The notes below the pieces were generated by a model. The model did not search any database and had not been told where the DNA came from. It saw only the letters and a program-made list of their open reading frames with translations. Both the position numbers and the translations under genes were made by a program. Positions 32,691 to 44,260 of a stretch of 64,000 nt of DNA are shown piece by piece. Each line of letters begins with the position of its first letter. Position 1 is the stretch's first letter. Where the stretch lies: contig VTFK01000043.1 of NCBI GenBank assembly GCA_009617715.1, positions 310,001-374,000 on the forward strand, in the 5' to 3' direction. This DNA comes from Plectrocnemia conspersa. Lineage: Eukaryota; Arthropoda; Insecta; Trichoptera; Polycentropodidae.

Positions 32691-33534
32691 TAGTCGACGA
32701 TTTGCAACTGTCAAATTGAGGTTCATAGACATTTCAAAGTAGCATTTAATTTTTCGCCTATCAGTTAAATTATATTTTTTCAAATAGAAATATATATACC
32801 TTCTAGTAAAAATGATTTTACTGAAACGCCTACGAAAATTTAACTCCACTTTTATAGTTTCACTTTTAATTTTAAGTTACAAAACGAAATTTATAGCAAA
32901 AAAATAATGAGATCGTGCAACTCTATCAGCGTTCATTGACAAATCAAAAGCAGAGCAGCTTTTAAAACTTGCATTGAAACGATCATGAAAAACAAAACAG
33001 CTATGAGCCATAGATTATGGCGCTAATAGTACCTTACATCAATCCATAAGATTTACTATCAACAAATTAAAAATAACATACAGAGATTATATTGATTTCA
33101 AGCTGCCTAAGCCACTTACTATAAATAATAGCACCTGTAATGCAAGATTTCTGCCTTGTATATTGTTCAAAAAATTCAATAGCCGTTCTAAACCTGTTCA
33201 AATGATAGGTTAGCGAGCACTAAGCCTCTCTCAGGCTGACCATGTGTATAAAAACATATACATAGCGCCTTAATTATTAACTTCCGGTTAAGACTCACTC
33301 CTGGTAACATCATTAGGAACTTGAGCATGAAACGAAGAGAAGCCGCTAACCATTGACGAACGGAAGAGATATTTAAAGCAGCCGCTTCCCTCTTTACTTT
33401 CAGCTCGGCATCCGTTAATTAAAGTTTAACTAGCTTCGGAGACCATATAATTTTTTGGACGCAAAAACATATGAGAAGACATAAATTGTTTTTAAAATAA
33501 CAGTGACACTATAAATACAAATTAGCCAGATTAA
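32691..33534. other. AT-rich stretch with one unassigned open segment
   Basis: A stop-free plus-strand segment of about 68 codons (about 33009-33218; contains TINKLKITYRDYIDFKLPKP) has no ATG near its start and no family I recognise. It may be an element fragment or chance. Confidence 0.3.
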
Positions 33535-33840
33535 CTAATGGTATAAGTCGCAGACTAATACCCAAAAAACCAAGGTTTGAATTCCAAATGGATTTTTATC
33601 TTGTCTGGAAGATCGGAAATAGTGATTCATATATAATTGCAATATCGACTGGACATCACAGATTAGGTTGTGTTAAATTTTTCTAATCTCACAGAGCAAT
33701 TAATAAAAAAATGAGCTAGGTCGTACATGATGACATATAATAATTGTAAGCTAAAATAGTAGTTAAAAATAATAAAATATTATTTATGTCACCGATTTAT
33801 AGACTTGAATTTGAGTCTGGTATCTTTACAATAAATAAAT
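33535..33840 (+). mobile_element. SINE-like repeat family S1, best copy
   Basis: The head reads GGTATAAGTCGCAGACTAAT, then ACCCAAAAAACCAAGGTTTGAA, where GGTTTGAATTCC resembles a decayed tRNA B box (GGTTCGAATCC). The body has CTTGTCTGGAAGATCGG, then CACAGATTAGGTTGTG and TTTCTAATCTCACAG. The tail has GAGTCTGGTATCTTTACAAT followed by AAATAAATAAA. The tRNA-like head and A-rich tail suggest a SINE. Related copies are at 28090, 41595, 42650 (minus), 43375 and 52150. Confidence 0.55.
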
Positions 33841-34059
33841 AAAATAATCAAGAAGTTTTAGATAAAAAAATAGGTTTGTTTCACTACTAAGTAGATGACT
33901 CGGATTAACAAATTTGATTATGTCTAGTACATATTATAATTAATTATATATACATAGTACTTTGTTTTTAACATATAAGTTTATTAAACTATTTAAGCTG
34001 CAATCAAATTAGATAAATAAACAAACGACAAAACTGCACTATAATTAGAAGAACGTGTA
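33841..34059. other. AT-rich stretch, nothing recognised
   Basis: AT-rich spacer. Confidence 0.4.
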
Positions 34060-34480
34060 CTCACTTGAAAGGCTAGAAGCTTCCGCAAGATTTTAACACT
34101 TTGTACGGCTTCGTTTGCAATTAAAATCCCAGGTAGTGCACTAAACACATACAAACACAAAGTTCTCCCTCAATTATCCGACGTTCCATTCATGGCAGGT
34201 TCGTCGACCCACGGCAATAAATCCCCTCGAGGTTTCGAAAAATAGTCGGACAATAAGTATTACGTAATAAATATACGCAAGTCTTTAGGCCACAACGCCC
34301 ATTGTTCTATTTCGAGAAAATTCATCCGATATAATTTTCCGACATTAACCAAAGCGTGTAGTGATTTTCTACAGATTTACGACGCTCTAGAACGCGATAA
34401 AAGTGGCAGACGAATCACCTGAAAACGCGATGATACAGAGTGTCCTATAAAATATAATTTCGATAAACATGAAAAAATCT
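34060..34480. other. GC-richer island 18 (possible noncoding element)
   Basis: Contains a Sox-like CCCATTGTTCTATT and GATAAAAGTGGCAG. Also has GTTCGTCGACCCACGGC and CCCTCGAGGTTTCGAA. No coding signal. Confidence 0.35.
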
Positions 34481-34729
34481 CCGAAGCTTTTCTATATAAA
34501 TTTGCAAAACAAACAAAGCTGACTCTGACCTAAATAATATAAGGTTAATTTAATGTCACGTATAAGGTTAATTGGATCGATCGCAACCTTGTTGAAAGTT
34601 TTTTTTACGTAGATTAGTTGCATTTGCATAAACTTTTCATTCAATAACAAGTAATGATTATTAATAATGCTTTTAAATATAATCATATTTTTTTTAATAA
34701 TAGTAAATATACGTATGTGAGGCATAAAT

Positions 34730-34960
34730 CGCAGCTTTGTTTGCGCTTTATTTAGTATTCATCGAATTGTGTGCACGCGTCGGCTCAATAAAGGCAATTT
34801 ATTTTAATTAAAATTTTAGATAATGGCAGTGCCATTTTTCGATTATCGTTTAACGGCCGTTATTCAGTCGTTCGTACTCCATACTCGGCGTGATGGGCTC
34901 GTTAAGCGATTAAAAGCGTGACGCGATTGTAGTAATATTGCACTGAATTGATTTATTTAA
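34730..34960. other. GC-richer island 19 (possible noncoding element)
   Basis: Contains GTGTGCACGCGTCGGCTCAA, then a homeodomain-type AT core (TTATTTTAATTAAAATTTTA) and AACGGCCGTTATT. The mix of homeodomain-like and CG-rich words suits an enhancer (inference). Confidence 0.35.
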
Positions 34961-35765
34961 CAGGCTTATTACGCCAATGAATTATGCTAACCATAAAATT
35001 ATCAATTAATATTAGTGTAATGCACTATAAAAAAATTAAAAACAATGTATAAATCGCTAATAAGGCATGACTTTTTATCATGTCTTATTCATATTTTTTT
35101 TAAATACCTACTGATTATTTTAGAGCAATCTAAAATAATTAATTTTAAAAGAGTCAGAATCAAAAATATCTCTAGTAAGAAGTTAAGCAGAATATTTTGA
35201 TACACATTAGAGTTTTGAAAAAATGTTTTAAATCAAAATTAATGTCACAAATATACTATATGTTCTATAAATTATATTATTTCATCAATATTAACGCTAC
35301 AAGTCTATTCTATCGATGTAAATCTTTAGGTTATAGTATTATTTTAATGCGCAAAAATTGTTATTTTTTCGATTTAGATTTGATAAAGAAATGATAATAA
35401 AAGTTAAAGCTTTCATTATTATGATATAACATATAATTACTATCAACTAATAACTATCTTTGATATAAAACTTTTATAATAAATTTATCAAAATATAAAT
35501 TGCTGTTTTATTAACATTTTCCATTGTCGTTTACAAATGAAAATGTAAAAAAGATTTTGGAGTAGTTCTTGCTAAGTTTTAATTCATTTGCTAGTTTCTT
35601 AAAAAAAAAAAATTTAGTTTAATGAAACGTAATTATTTTACAAAATAGCGGTATTTTAACAAATGTTTATAATGTACTTTCTTAGACTAAATTTAACTTA
35701 AATCGAAGGGCTTAATTATTATTTTATTTTTTCTGTAACATTCAGGTAAATTTAATATCGTTTGG
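34961..35765. other. AT-rich stretch, nothing recognised
   Basis: AT-rich. A plus-strand word TTTTTTCTGTAACATTCAG|GTAAAT (35731-35751) resembles a weak recursive splice site but has a poor donor half. Confidence 0.4.
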
Positions 35766-36079
35766 TTTACTTTACAATATTTGCGTTAACACGGTCAGTT
35801 CGAGCGCTATCCATTTTATCATTATTCATTATTGAGAAAGAGATGGCTAGTTTGGGTTTACGACATTACCTTCGAAATACTTATACTGCTGTTTATATTT
35901 TGAGCAAATTCATATAAATTAAAATCATCACTATATTTTTTATATTAAGTATATTGAACGTTCATCCGAATCGTCTGCTTTAGCGTAAACCCAAAATTGC
36001 CATCTCTTTCTGAATTATGAATAATTATGAAATGGATAGCTCTTAAACTGACTGTGTTAACGCAAATAGTGTACGGTAA
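35766..36079. repeat. Long imperfect inverted repeat (about 97-bp arms)
   Basis: Left arm 35766-35862 and right arm 35984-36079 are inverted copies with roughly 85% identity by eye, separated by about 121 bp. Conserved blocks are TTTGCGTTAACAC(G/A)GTCAGTT, GCTATCCATTT, ATTATTCAT and GAAAGAGATGGC, ending in TTTGGGTTTACG. The arms are more complex than their surroundings. A transcript across it would fold into a long hairpin. It may be a MITE, a hairpin-RNA locus or an inverted duplication of a regulatory block. No TIR-plus-TSD signature is obvious. Confidence 0.8.
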
Positions 36080-36710
36080 TTTTGCCAGGAACTCTGTGTA
36101 TTTATATAAGAAGCACCCAAATCCACGTAAAACTAATATAAAGTTCATTGATAATGCATTCAAGTTACAAGTATACAACCCACATATATACAAGTAGAAC
36201 CAAAAGACACTTGAATATATAAAATTAGAATAACATTTATAAGCGTGATAACTTTTATTGAAGATTATAAAAAATATAGTATATTATGATAATAATACTT
36301 CACGAGTTTACTTCGTGAAATATTTTTTCAATAGTACAATATTTCATGAAATATTTAATATAATAGTAAAATAAACAAAATTGCGTTGATCGTTTAAATA
36401 GAGAAAATTTTCTATAAAGTTTATATAAAATAGTGTTTGTCACCGACTCTCAATCTTTTCTTGTGCTAAATAGCAACTCATGTGGCAATAGATCCAGAAT
36501 TACAGTCAAAAGTAAAACATATTAACCAGATATTATACCTTTTTAAATAGGTATATGTATTACAAACAACTTATATTCTTCGTTGTTAAAAAAATATAGA
36601 AAACTGGCGGTTTACTGATACCATATCAATATTAAAACAATATATACAAAGTTTAACAGTGGAAGACTCAAAAGCAAAATGTTTATCCTAAGCTCCCAAT
36701 ATCACAATTA
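36080..36710. other. AT-rich stretch, nothing recognised
   Basis: AT-rich with no signal seen. Confidence 0.45.
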
Positions 36711-37110
36711 GAATTGTTATATAAACAAACGTTTCAACATCGCCTCAGCAAACCCTTCACGCCAATTTTCCTTGAAGCAACCGCGCAACACAAATTCGTT
36801 GTTATCGCGTATAATAATTAATTGGAATTTATACTGGAATTGAAATGGTCCTAATTCCACTCTGGTATCGGAGCGAAATAGTCGGACACACAAAGCGTTC
36901 GAGCAACTCCTAGGAGTAATTACGGCCACAACACGGAGCTCCCGGACCGCGCCCCCATCCAGAAGAGGATCCCCCAGGGGGCCCGGGGGCCGGTCTTTAT
37001 GGACGACAGAGGTCCGACCCACAAACCCAAGGACGAAAGGTGTGAATAGGTCAACGTTTTCCGACGAAATATTCATGCTCGAAGGGTTGCTGTGCGATTG
37101 TTTTGACGGT
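36711..37110. other. GC-rich island 21 (possible noncoding element)
   Basis: Very GC-rich core (GATCCCCCAGGGGGCCCGGG, ends near 36985). It hosts the longest minus-strand open frame in the window (36717-37076, 119 codons). That frame has no recognisable domain. Its length follows from the stop-poor composition. A distal homeodomain-like ATAATAATTAATTGG lies at 36809-36823. Regulatory role is inference. A lineage-specific coding exon cannot be excluded. Confidence 0.35.
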
Positions 37111-38100
37111 TAATTTTCAATTTCATACAAATTTAGACCCGTTTTGCGTTTGTTATGTGTGGTTTTGATAAATAAGTCAAGAGGTGACAGAACAATGAAA
37201 GATTTAGTTTTTGTGTTATGGTCAGAAAAAGTTAAACCATATTTTTATATTTTATATATAATAAAAAAAATAATGCGAATGTGCTCAATACAAAAATTGC
37301 TTTCCTATAATATAAAATGTATTCCCTCTTTTAAATCAACATACTTCTCCTAACATAAGATTAGGGGGTTGGTTATTACGCGAAATATTTTTAAAATAAA
37401 AATATGGATTTTTAAAGTTTTGTTTTGGATGACATGATTTAGAAAAAAAAAATTTCTAGTGTTATTTTACATCAGACAAACATATGTTAAAATTGTATTT
37501 ATATGATGATTTTCTTTTGTATATTAAGAGCGCTCTTTCAATTAAATTTCGGTCCGAGGGCCATAAAGGCAGAAAGCTCTTTAGAGCAAAGTTCGAAAAT
37601 GTGTTTTTCAAATTTAAGTTTGCAGTTCAGATATAAGTAATAATAGAAACAACAAGTTATTTATATTTGTGTTTTTTAAACCTTAGTAAACGAAGATATT
37701 CAAAGCCTTGATAAAGAGAAGCTTTTATAAAATATTTTACATTTTCTGGTAAAAAATTTCACTTCATCTCTATCATTACGTGAAAAGTTTTTTAACTCAG
37801 AAGCATAAAGGATATTCGAGATTAAATTCAACCTTGACATAGTTATTATAACGGAAGGATCGAGCTTTTCACACACTGAATATGCACATCTCTAATACAT
37901 TTTTAACTAACGAAATTTTTTTTATGATATAGTTCACCAGATTCAATACACACCGAAATATGCTACTAACATTTAAATATATTAACACTTTTAACATAAC
38001 ACAATTTGTCCTTTCATGTTTGATTCTATTGCCTTCTTAATGTGTAAATAATAGTCATATGCCACGAAACTGTTGATATGGCGAACGTTGTTAAATTGGT
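37111..38100. other. AT-rich stretch, nothing recognised
   Basis: AT-rich with no clear signal. Confidence 0.45.
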
Positions 38101-38610
38101 TGTTGATAAAGAGTAACGTAAAAAATAATGCCCCCTAAGCGGGCGGGACATGATAACAACATGTTCTTCAGAAACGAATACAAATTGCCTAATTTGTTTT
38201 TGCAAACCTGTGCGCGTAGATGGTTAAATATAAAACCTATTTTTTCAAGGTCTACTCAAACAAAATGTTATCATGGCTGTGACAGGATCCTGTTCCTGAT
38301 ACGACGAACATGTGAGATTAGCATATGGAAAACTTTCGCTTTGTACAGTTTGATCGAAATCGTTAGATAAAAATCCGATTAATTATATTTAAACGAAAAT
38401 GCACTGATTGACACCACAACACTGCCACACCAATCAGAACTATGAGGATCATCCACTAACATCATCCCTCCGCTAACTTCTCCACCATCGCTCGGAGAAA
38501 ACATCTCACCATTCATCATATGTCACAACAAATGTAAATATAATATAATAAAACTCTACTTTAATCCACCTTAAGTTTTATTGGGGACTAAGTTACACCC
38601 CTAGGTATTT
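38101..38610. other. Mixed stretch with an LTR-like end
   Basis: 38395-38525 is C-rich (CACCACAACACTGCCACACC, then CATCATCCCTCCGCTAACTT). It is followed by AATATAATATAATAAAACTC and CTTAAGTTTTATTGGGGACT, a layout like the R-U5 end of an LTR. No second copy or coding part was found. The 80-codon frame at 38128 has no recognisable domain. Confidence 0.3.
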
Positions 38611-38830
38611 TAAACCTTAAATTCTAATATATGATTTTGTTTTAAAAGGTATATAAAATAATATTTAATAAATATTCTATATTGAAAATATTATACAAAA
38701 TAATAATATTTTACTTATAAATAATAATAGATTGCGATGATTATTTATTAGAATTAAATAGATTGCAACTACAAAAAGATTGGGTTGCACTGCTTCATAT
38801 GTACATATATACTTGACGTAAAGCCACTCA
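38611..38830. other. AT-rich stretch, nothing recognised
   Basis: AT-rich spacer. Confidence 0.4.
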
Positions 38831-39070
38831 ATGTTACGTTTCACTTCCATTTAACCGACAGGCGTCCTGCGGGCCGAAGGATAAATTCGCGGGGGATTTG
38901 ACGTCCCCCAAGAGCGACCAGACGAGAGCGAACTTATTTACGTGGCGAACGTGAATTTGAGCTATAAGCAACAAAGAAAAATATTTTCCCCTTCCGCAAT
39001 ATCCGCGTCGCGATCTCAAATATGCACAGGCGTGTAAAAGCTTTCTTATATAAAGTTTATACGTAAAGGG
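38831..39070. other. GC-richer island 22 (possible noncoding element)
   Basis: Contains ACAGGCGTCCTGCGGGCCGA and TTCGCGGGGGATTTGACGTC. The 84-codon minus-strand frame is unrecognisable. Confidence 0.3.
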
Positions 39071-39555
39071 GGTAACAAAAAAATACATACATATACATTT
39101 ATATGTATAAACAACTCATGAGCGCAAAAGTAGTTATTGCCATTATGCATGCAAATTTTATGTACGTTTGTTGTGTTTGAATGTTCGCAAAGTGAGGTAA
39201 ATACGTGAATATGTTATTAACTCGCATTGTGTGAATTTTATATTAATATTAATGTACATTGGTATGTTATGGGGTTATGTTTATATTAAATTTAAATAAG
39301 GGGTGTCGTATGAAAAGCCATTAATCACTGCGAGTAATACTACAATGATATGCAGCAGAGTGGCTAGCGATATGCAATATGAATAGAGCACACGAGCCTT
39401 AGTTTTAAATGTTAACAATGATATTTAAATACAATGTTTCAATTCAAGCAAACAACGGGAAATGATTCAAAGATGGCATAGAATATTATAAATATCTTTA
39501 ACTCATTAAGATTCATGTGGATTCGATTAAACACGGTCAAATATTGCAGCTCGCG
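39071..39555. other. AT-rich stretch, nothing recognised
   Basis: AT-rich spacer. Confidence 0.4.
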
Positions 39556-40275
39556 TATTTCAAGCAAAATATTTACGTTGGAGAATAACGTAAATATCGC
39601 ACGCCACCACGAGGGGACGGGGTATGACCATCCCTTACGCTTATGGCACACGGGCGTGACGTCACACAGCTTTCGAGGACCCTTCTAGGGCCTGTATGAA
39701 AAATAAATGGTATCAGATTACGCGCGCGGATTTCGTAACGACCGGAAAAGACTGTTATTTAATCGCAATACGCGCAGGATGTGTAAAAGATTTTTTTTCC
39801 TTAGAGAAAAGTTTACGTAAGACAGAATCGGGGATGGCTTTTCTTTCTTGTTCGAAGCGATATATGGGTTTATCAGGGATGTAATACGTGTTGACGATCG
39901 CTGTTACAGATTATTGGTAATGTAAGATCTGTTTGTTAAACGATTTGATTACACCTTTAAACTATCGTTAATCTAAGACGCGAAATAAATAAATTGTATT
40001 TAAAAATCCTTTGACTTGTCAGATTTCATAAGCAATATTTTTATTAAACATACATAAAAGGATAACCTTAGTTTAAAGGTAAAGTCCACCGGGAAAATCT
40101 CGGCTTTTGGCGTCGCGAATCGTAATTATACCAAACGCGCATTTCCCCGAAGGGCACTTTGCGAAAATCTACTTTTCCTTAAGAATAAACTCTCTCATTT
40201 AAAATCTTTAAGCTCAAGCACGTGTATTGAGAACGAGCATTGTTTGTCGTGAATCGATAAGAAAATGAAAATAAG
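39556..40275. other. GC-richer islands 23 and 24 (possible noncoding elements)
   Basis: 39590-39900 has GCCACCACGAGGGGACGGGG, GGGCGTGACGTCACAC (a CRE-like TGACGTCA) and GATTACGCGCGCGG. 40080-40270 has GGCGTCGCGAATCGTAATTA and GCGCATTTCCCCGAAGG. Frames of 62-70 codons are unrecognisable. Confidence 0.35.
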
Positions 40276-40855
40276 CTTTCTCCATTTTTTCCAAATTAAA
40301 TTAATATTTCCCATTAAGCATCGGCCTTGGCATAATATTAATTAATTTGATAAGAACACAATTTAAAAAACGAGACCGTATCCGTTACTATATTTTTACA
40401 AATTTTTAACCATAAACGAGAATAATTATTGCCTCATTTAGCGTTATCGTAATGTAATATATTATAAATTACATAGTTCGCGATTGTAAAGCTAAATTTT
40501 ACGATTATTTTCATTTTAATCTAAATTTATCTACATTAATATTGCTGGGTAAAAATATGGCACGAAAGTAAAGTCACTGCTTTATAACCGATTTGTTTCG
40601 GTAGTAAATTTATTTTACATTAGGCGTTCTATATCTAAAGAGGTTAATTGTATAAAATATTTTTTTTAATATAGTTTACAAATTTTTATCACTAATACCT
40701 TAATTAAAACCTTTTCCAAATAATATATAGCATACTTTTAATATAAAATTATCATTTATACAATCGTCAATAATATTTATTTTGACTCGTTTTTTATTAC
40801 TAATTAACTCGGGTTTATTATTCCTGAATCATCCGAATCTTACTCAACCATTTTA
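40276..40855. other. AT-rich stretch, nothing recognised
   Basis: AT-rich spacer. Confidence 0.4.
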
Positions 40856-40990
40856 TTAGTTCACCTGGTCGATTTCGCAAAGGACTGCACCTAAATAAGG
40901 TGTTCCAGTCGAGAAAGATTACCCGCGGCCTCTCCTTTTCATTTCATTCGTATTCTCTTTTTACTTTTTGAACCCACTTTATTTAACTTA
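40856..40990. other. GC-richer island 25 (possible noncoding element)
   Basis: Short block with a CArG/MEF2-like CCTAAATAAGG at about 40890 and GATTACCCGCGGCCTCTCC. Confidence 0.3.
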
Positions 40991-41594
40991 ACTTAATTGT
41001 AAAAAGTATGTAAATTTTTAACGTTTTTTCGCATCAGTTATGTCAACGTATATAGAATTACGACTATGCTTGTTATATAATATAACACTCACAAACCTTT
41101 CTGATTTTGATTTACACGAACGCATTAAGACATCAATTTTATGTTAGAGCTATACAACTATATAATATTTACTTGCTATTCATACATATATAACATTTTT
41201 TATGAGCTAAAGACTCAATTATAGAGATATTTTAATATCTAGTATTTACGTCCTAACTGGATTTAAATTATTCATCAGGATATTCATAAGTGAGATTAGA
41301 AAAATCTTATCTCTTATGTTCTACCGGAATTATAATTATATAATAATCAAAAAAAAATTGGATTTGATTTTTAATTTGGAGTTTAAAAAATGTTAAAATG
41401 TCTAGTGACACATTCTCGTTTTTTCTAAGATTACACTTAAATATTTTGGGGACTTTCTAAGGAAAACATAATATATTATCCATAAAAAATTAAAAATATT
41501 TGACGCAAAATATATTGCTGATTAAAAGAGTCTCAATGTCAGGCAAAAGTACACTACTTTAATAAATTAAATATTCTAAATAAATATAACTTTA
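40991..41594. other. AT-rich stretch, nothing recognised
   Basis: AT-rich spacer. Confidence 0.4.
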
Positions 41595-41790
41595 TTAGTG
41601 ATAAAAGTCAGTGACTAATACTTAAAATAACCCTTGTGTTTGATAAATCATAATTAGTAATAGATCATCACAAATTATGTTTTCCTATATTTTAAATCTC
41701 AACAGTAATATCTATTGATGTAATAAAAGTTTATATATATTAAAATATATGTTACTAATTTACTGTCTGGTGTCTTTTTACTTGTATGTA
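41595..41790 (+). mobile_element. SINE-like repeat family S1, copy 3
   Basis: Head GTGATAAAAGTCAGTGACTA then ATACTTAAAATAACCCTTGTG. Body GATCATCACAAATTATGTTT and TTTTAAATCTCAACAG. Tail TTACTGTCTGGTGTCTTTTT. These follow the order of the 33535 copy. Confidence 0.45.
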
Positions 41791-42649
41791 TTAATAGTGT
41801 TTACCCAATTTTAAGGTACTAAGCCTGTCATTTTTTTTAACTAACATCTGTCATGTTGAAAAAAAATAAAATAAATAAAATTAAATTTTAAATTTTAGCT
41901 TATTGCGTTTTTAACGCATATTTGCGACAAATCTCTTTTTTCAGTCAAATATGTTTTGCTTGATCTAATGGTTTTATTTAATTTTTTAATTTTTATTCGA
42001 CATTAAAAATTATTGAAAATATCGACTTTAAAAATTGCTATTTTAATGTAAGCTTCCGAATTAATTAATTTTTATTATTATTTTAAAACCCGGTCAAAAT
42101 ACATCTAAACCTATTTTATATGATATTTCTAATATTGAAGTCAATATAAAAATTTATAACATGCTTAGCACATTTGGCAAAAAAGATTAGGTTTGAAATT
42201 CATCTTGTACAAATGATAACGTTACTAATATAGGCGCTGCTGACTTCATTATTATGAGATGTGTGACACATCTTTTTTAACTGATAATACGGAATAGTAT
42301 TTTTACTAAATAAAAATTTAAGTCGATTGAAAAAGTAGATTAAATGTATATAAACATATAGCGCTTTATTCATAGCTTCAATATAAAAATAGTTCCAAGT
42401 CTATTTTTAATACAACTCTCTTTTTTCGTATAAATTTTTCTTAACATCTAATTAAATTTATCGTGAATAATTACGCCATTTTCGATAATAAAACTAAAGT
42501 TTTAAAAGCTAACAAACGACAAAGCAATTAATAAAAAATACCTTCTATTTAAAAAAATACTATATGAATGTTGAATAGGTAAAATAAATATTTATAAAAG
42601 CATAACCCCAATACACTACAAGGATGAACACAATTACCAACTGCTTAAT
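41791..42649. other. AT-rich stretch, nothing recognised
   Basis: AT-rich sequence without signal. Confidence 0.4.
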
Positions 42650-42860
42650 ACGTAATGATACACAAGACTGAAATTAGGAATATCTATTTTATTAGAACTT
42701 ACAATCAATATGTATGACCTAGATAGATTTTATTTAAATCATTTATAACGAAATTTATCCATGAGAGTTCTAAGATCAGGAAAAACCTAATCTGTGATGA
42801 TCAATCGAAAATATAATTATATATAATCACTAGATATAAATTGAAAAATACTTAGATCTA
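42650..42860 (-). mobile_element. SINE-like repeat family S1, copy 4
   Basis: Read on the minus strand: GTGATTATATATAATTATAT, TTTCGATTGATCATCACAGA, then TTAGGTTTTTCCTGATCTTAG. This matches the body of the 33535 copy. The head is not clear. Confidence 0.45.
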
Positions 42861-43374
42861 AATAAAATTTAAATTAGGTATTTTAGGTATGAGTCTGGTT
42901 TATTGTGGTGTTTACATAAAAAACACGTTTATTTACTATAACAAGCATCTATAACAAGCATTAGGAGCTTTATCAAGTAAATTTGACTATTCAGGAGCTT
43001 TATTAAGTAAAAGAGATTAATATGATACATTTTAAAAGACATTAGCTGACAAATAAATACCTATAACATACGATAGCTTTTTTTTTATCTAAGAGAGGTT
43101 AAATCGCATTGATATTTCAGACCATACCCTTAGTGGTTTCCCCATATGAACTGCGAGGCTGCAGCCCTTACAGTATAAAATAAATATTCCTATCTTAAAT
43201 ATATGTATGTGTTTTATTTAGTAAGTAAATTATTTTTCTCAAATAATATTTTATAAAGTACAGATTTTAATTGTATTAAGAATATTTTTTTATTTTTGTA
43301 TTTTTATTGCTGCAGCACCACCAATACAAACTGGACCATACCCTATATAAAAATAGAAGAGATCAGTTTAATAA
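42861..43374. other. AT-rich stretch, nothing recognised
   Basis: AT-rich, with a short complex patch at 43110-43170. Confidence 0.4.
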
Positions 43375-43640
43375 GTCAATGTATAATACCTTAAAGGCAT
43401 GGGTTTTATATTCAATGTGAAGCATTTTTTTTGTTGTCACTGGGAGATCGGAATAAATGATTATATAATTAAAATGTCTATCGATCATCATATATTATAA
43501 TGTGATGGTTGATTTAAATTCATCTAGATTGTAAAAAATGCTATTAAAAATGCTCATTAAACTTATATAGAATATTACATTAAATAAATAAAAAGTTCAA
43601 CATTTAGTTTTCATTTAAAATAAAAAGTTCTATGCGAATT
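43375..43640 (+). mobile_element. SINE-like repeat family S1, copy 5
   Basis: Head AATGTATAATACCTTAAAGG then CATGGGTTTTATATTCAATG. Body GTCACTGGGAGATCGGAATA, then TATCGATCATCATATATTAT and CATCTAGATTGTAAAA. Decayed relative to 33535. Confidence 0.45.
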
Positions 43641-43729
43641 ATGAATACATAAAAATAATTACAGACTCGATTGAAAATAATAATAACAGACCAGAAACTT
43701 AATATTTTTACCAAAATCACAATATTCGC

Positions 43730-44260
43730 GTTAACCTTTATACCCACCTGCCTAAAGCTTGGAGATTATGATAAAGAAACCGCTTTTCCATTAATATCTC
43801 TGCCCGGTCCGAGATTTTCCTAGACGTCTTAACGAGACGTAGCACATAGACCGAGGGCAAAAGCGATATATACGAAAGGATCCGGGCTCCGGGCCGGGCT
43901 TATCCCTATTTGAACTATGCACACTACACACGGACTATTAACCGTACACGTTCATAACTTCGGCCCATAAAACCGGTGAGAAATGGCCGGTATAAAAATA
44001 AAATTTAGTGGACACAGGTTCTCTCGGCGGGGTGAAATATTATTGCCGGCCGCCCATTGGCGACCGCCCATGTTTGCCAAATAAGAAGATGGACAATTTC
44101 CCAGGCCGGTAAACGAAAATATTTAATATTATTTTATTCGATCGCATGTCGTAAATTTTTATACGTGAGATAACGCACGGCACGTGCGTCGGTCGTGCGT
44201 GTGACGCGCGTAAAGGAAAAAAGTATCTGACTTTAATGTGTCGTACACGCCGGAATCAAG
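43730..44260. other. GC-rich island 26 (possible noncoding element)
   Basis: Long island with GGGCTCCGGGCCGGGCTTAT, GCCGGCCGCCCATTGGCGAC and GCACGTGCGTCGGTCGTGCG. GGCCGCCCATT recurs in island 28 (48866-48876). No coding signal. Confidence 0.4.

Noticed and set aside
35731..35751. Second recursive splice site, plus strand
   Set aside because: Polypyrimidine tract interrupted and the donor half GTAAAT is weak. Strand also disagrees with the stronger site at 19.1 kb.
36717..37076. 119-codon minus-strand frame as a gene
   Set aside because: Longest frame in the window but no recognisable domain, and it coincides with a GC-rich, stop-poor island. Kept only as island 21.
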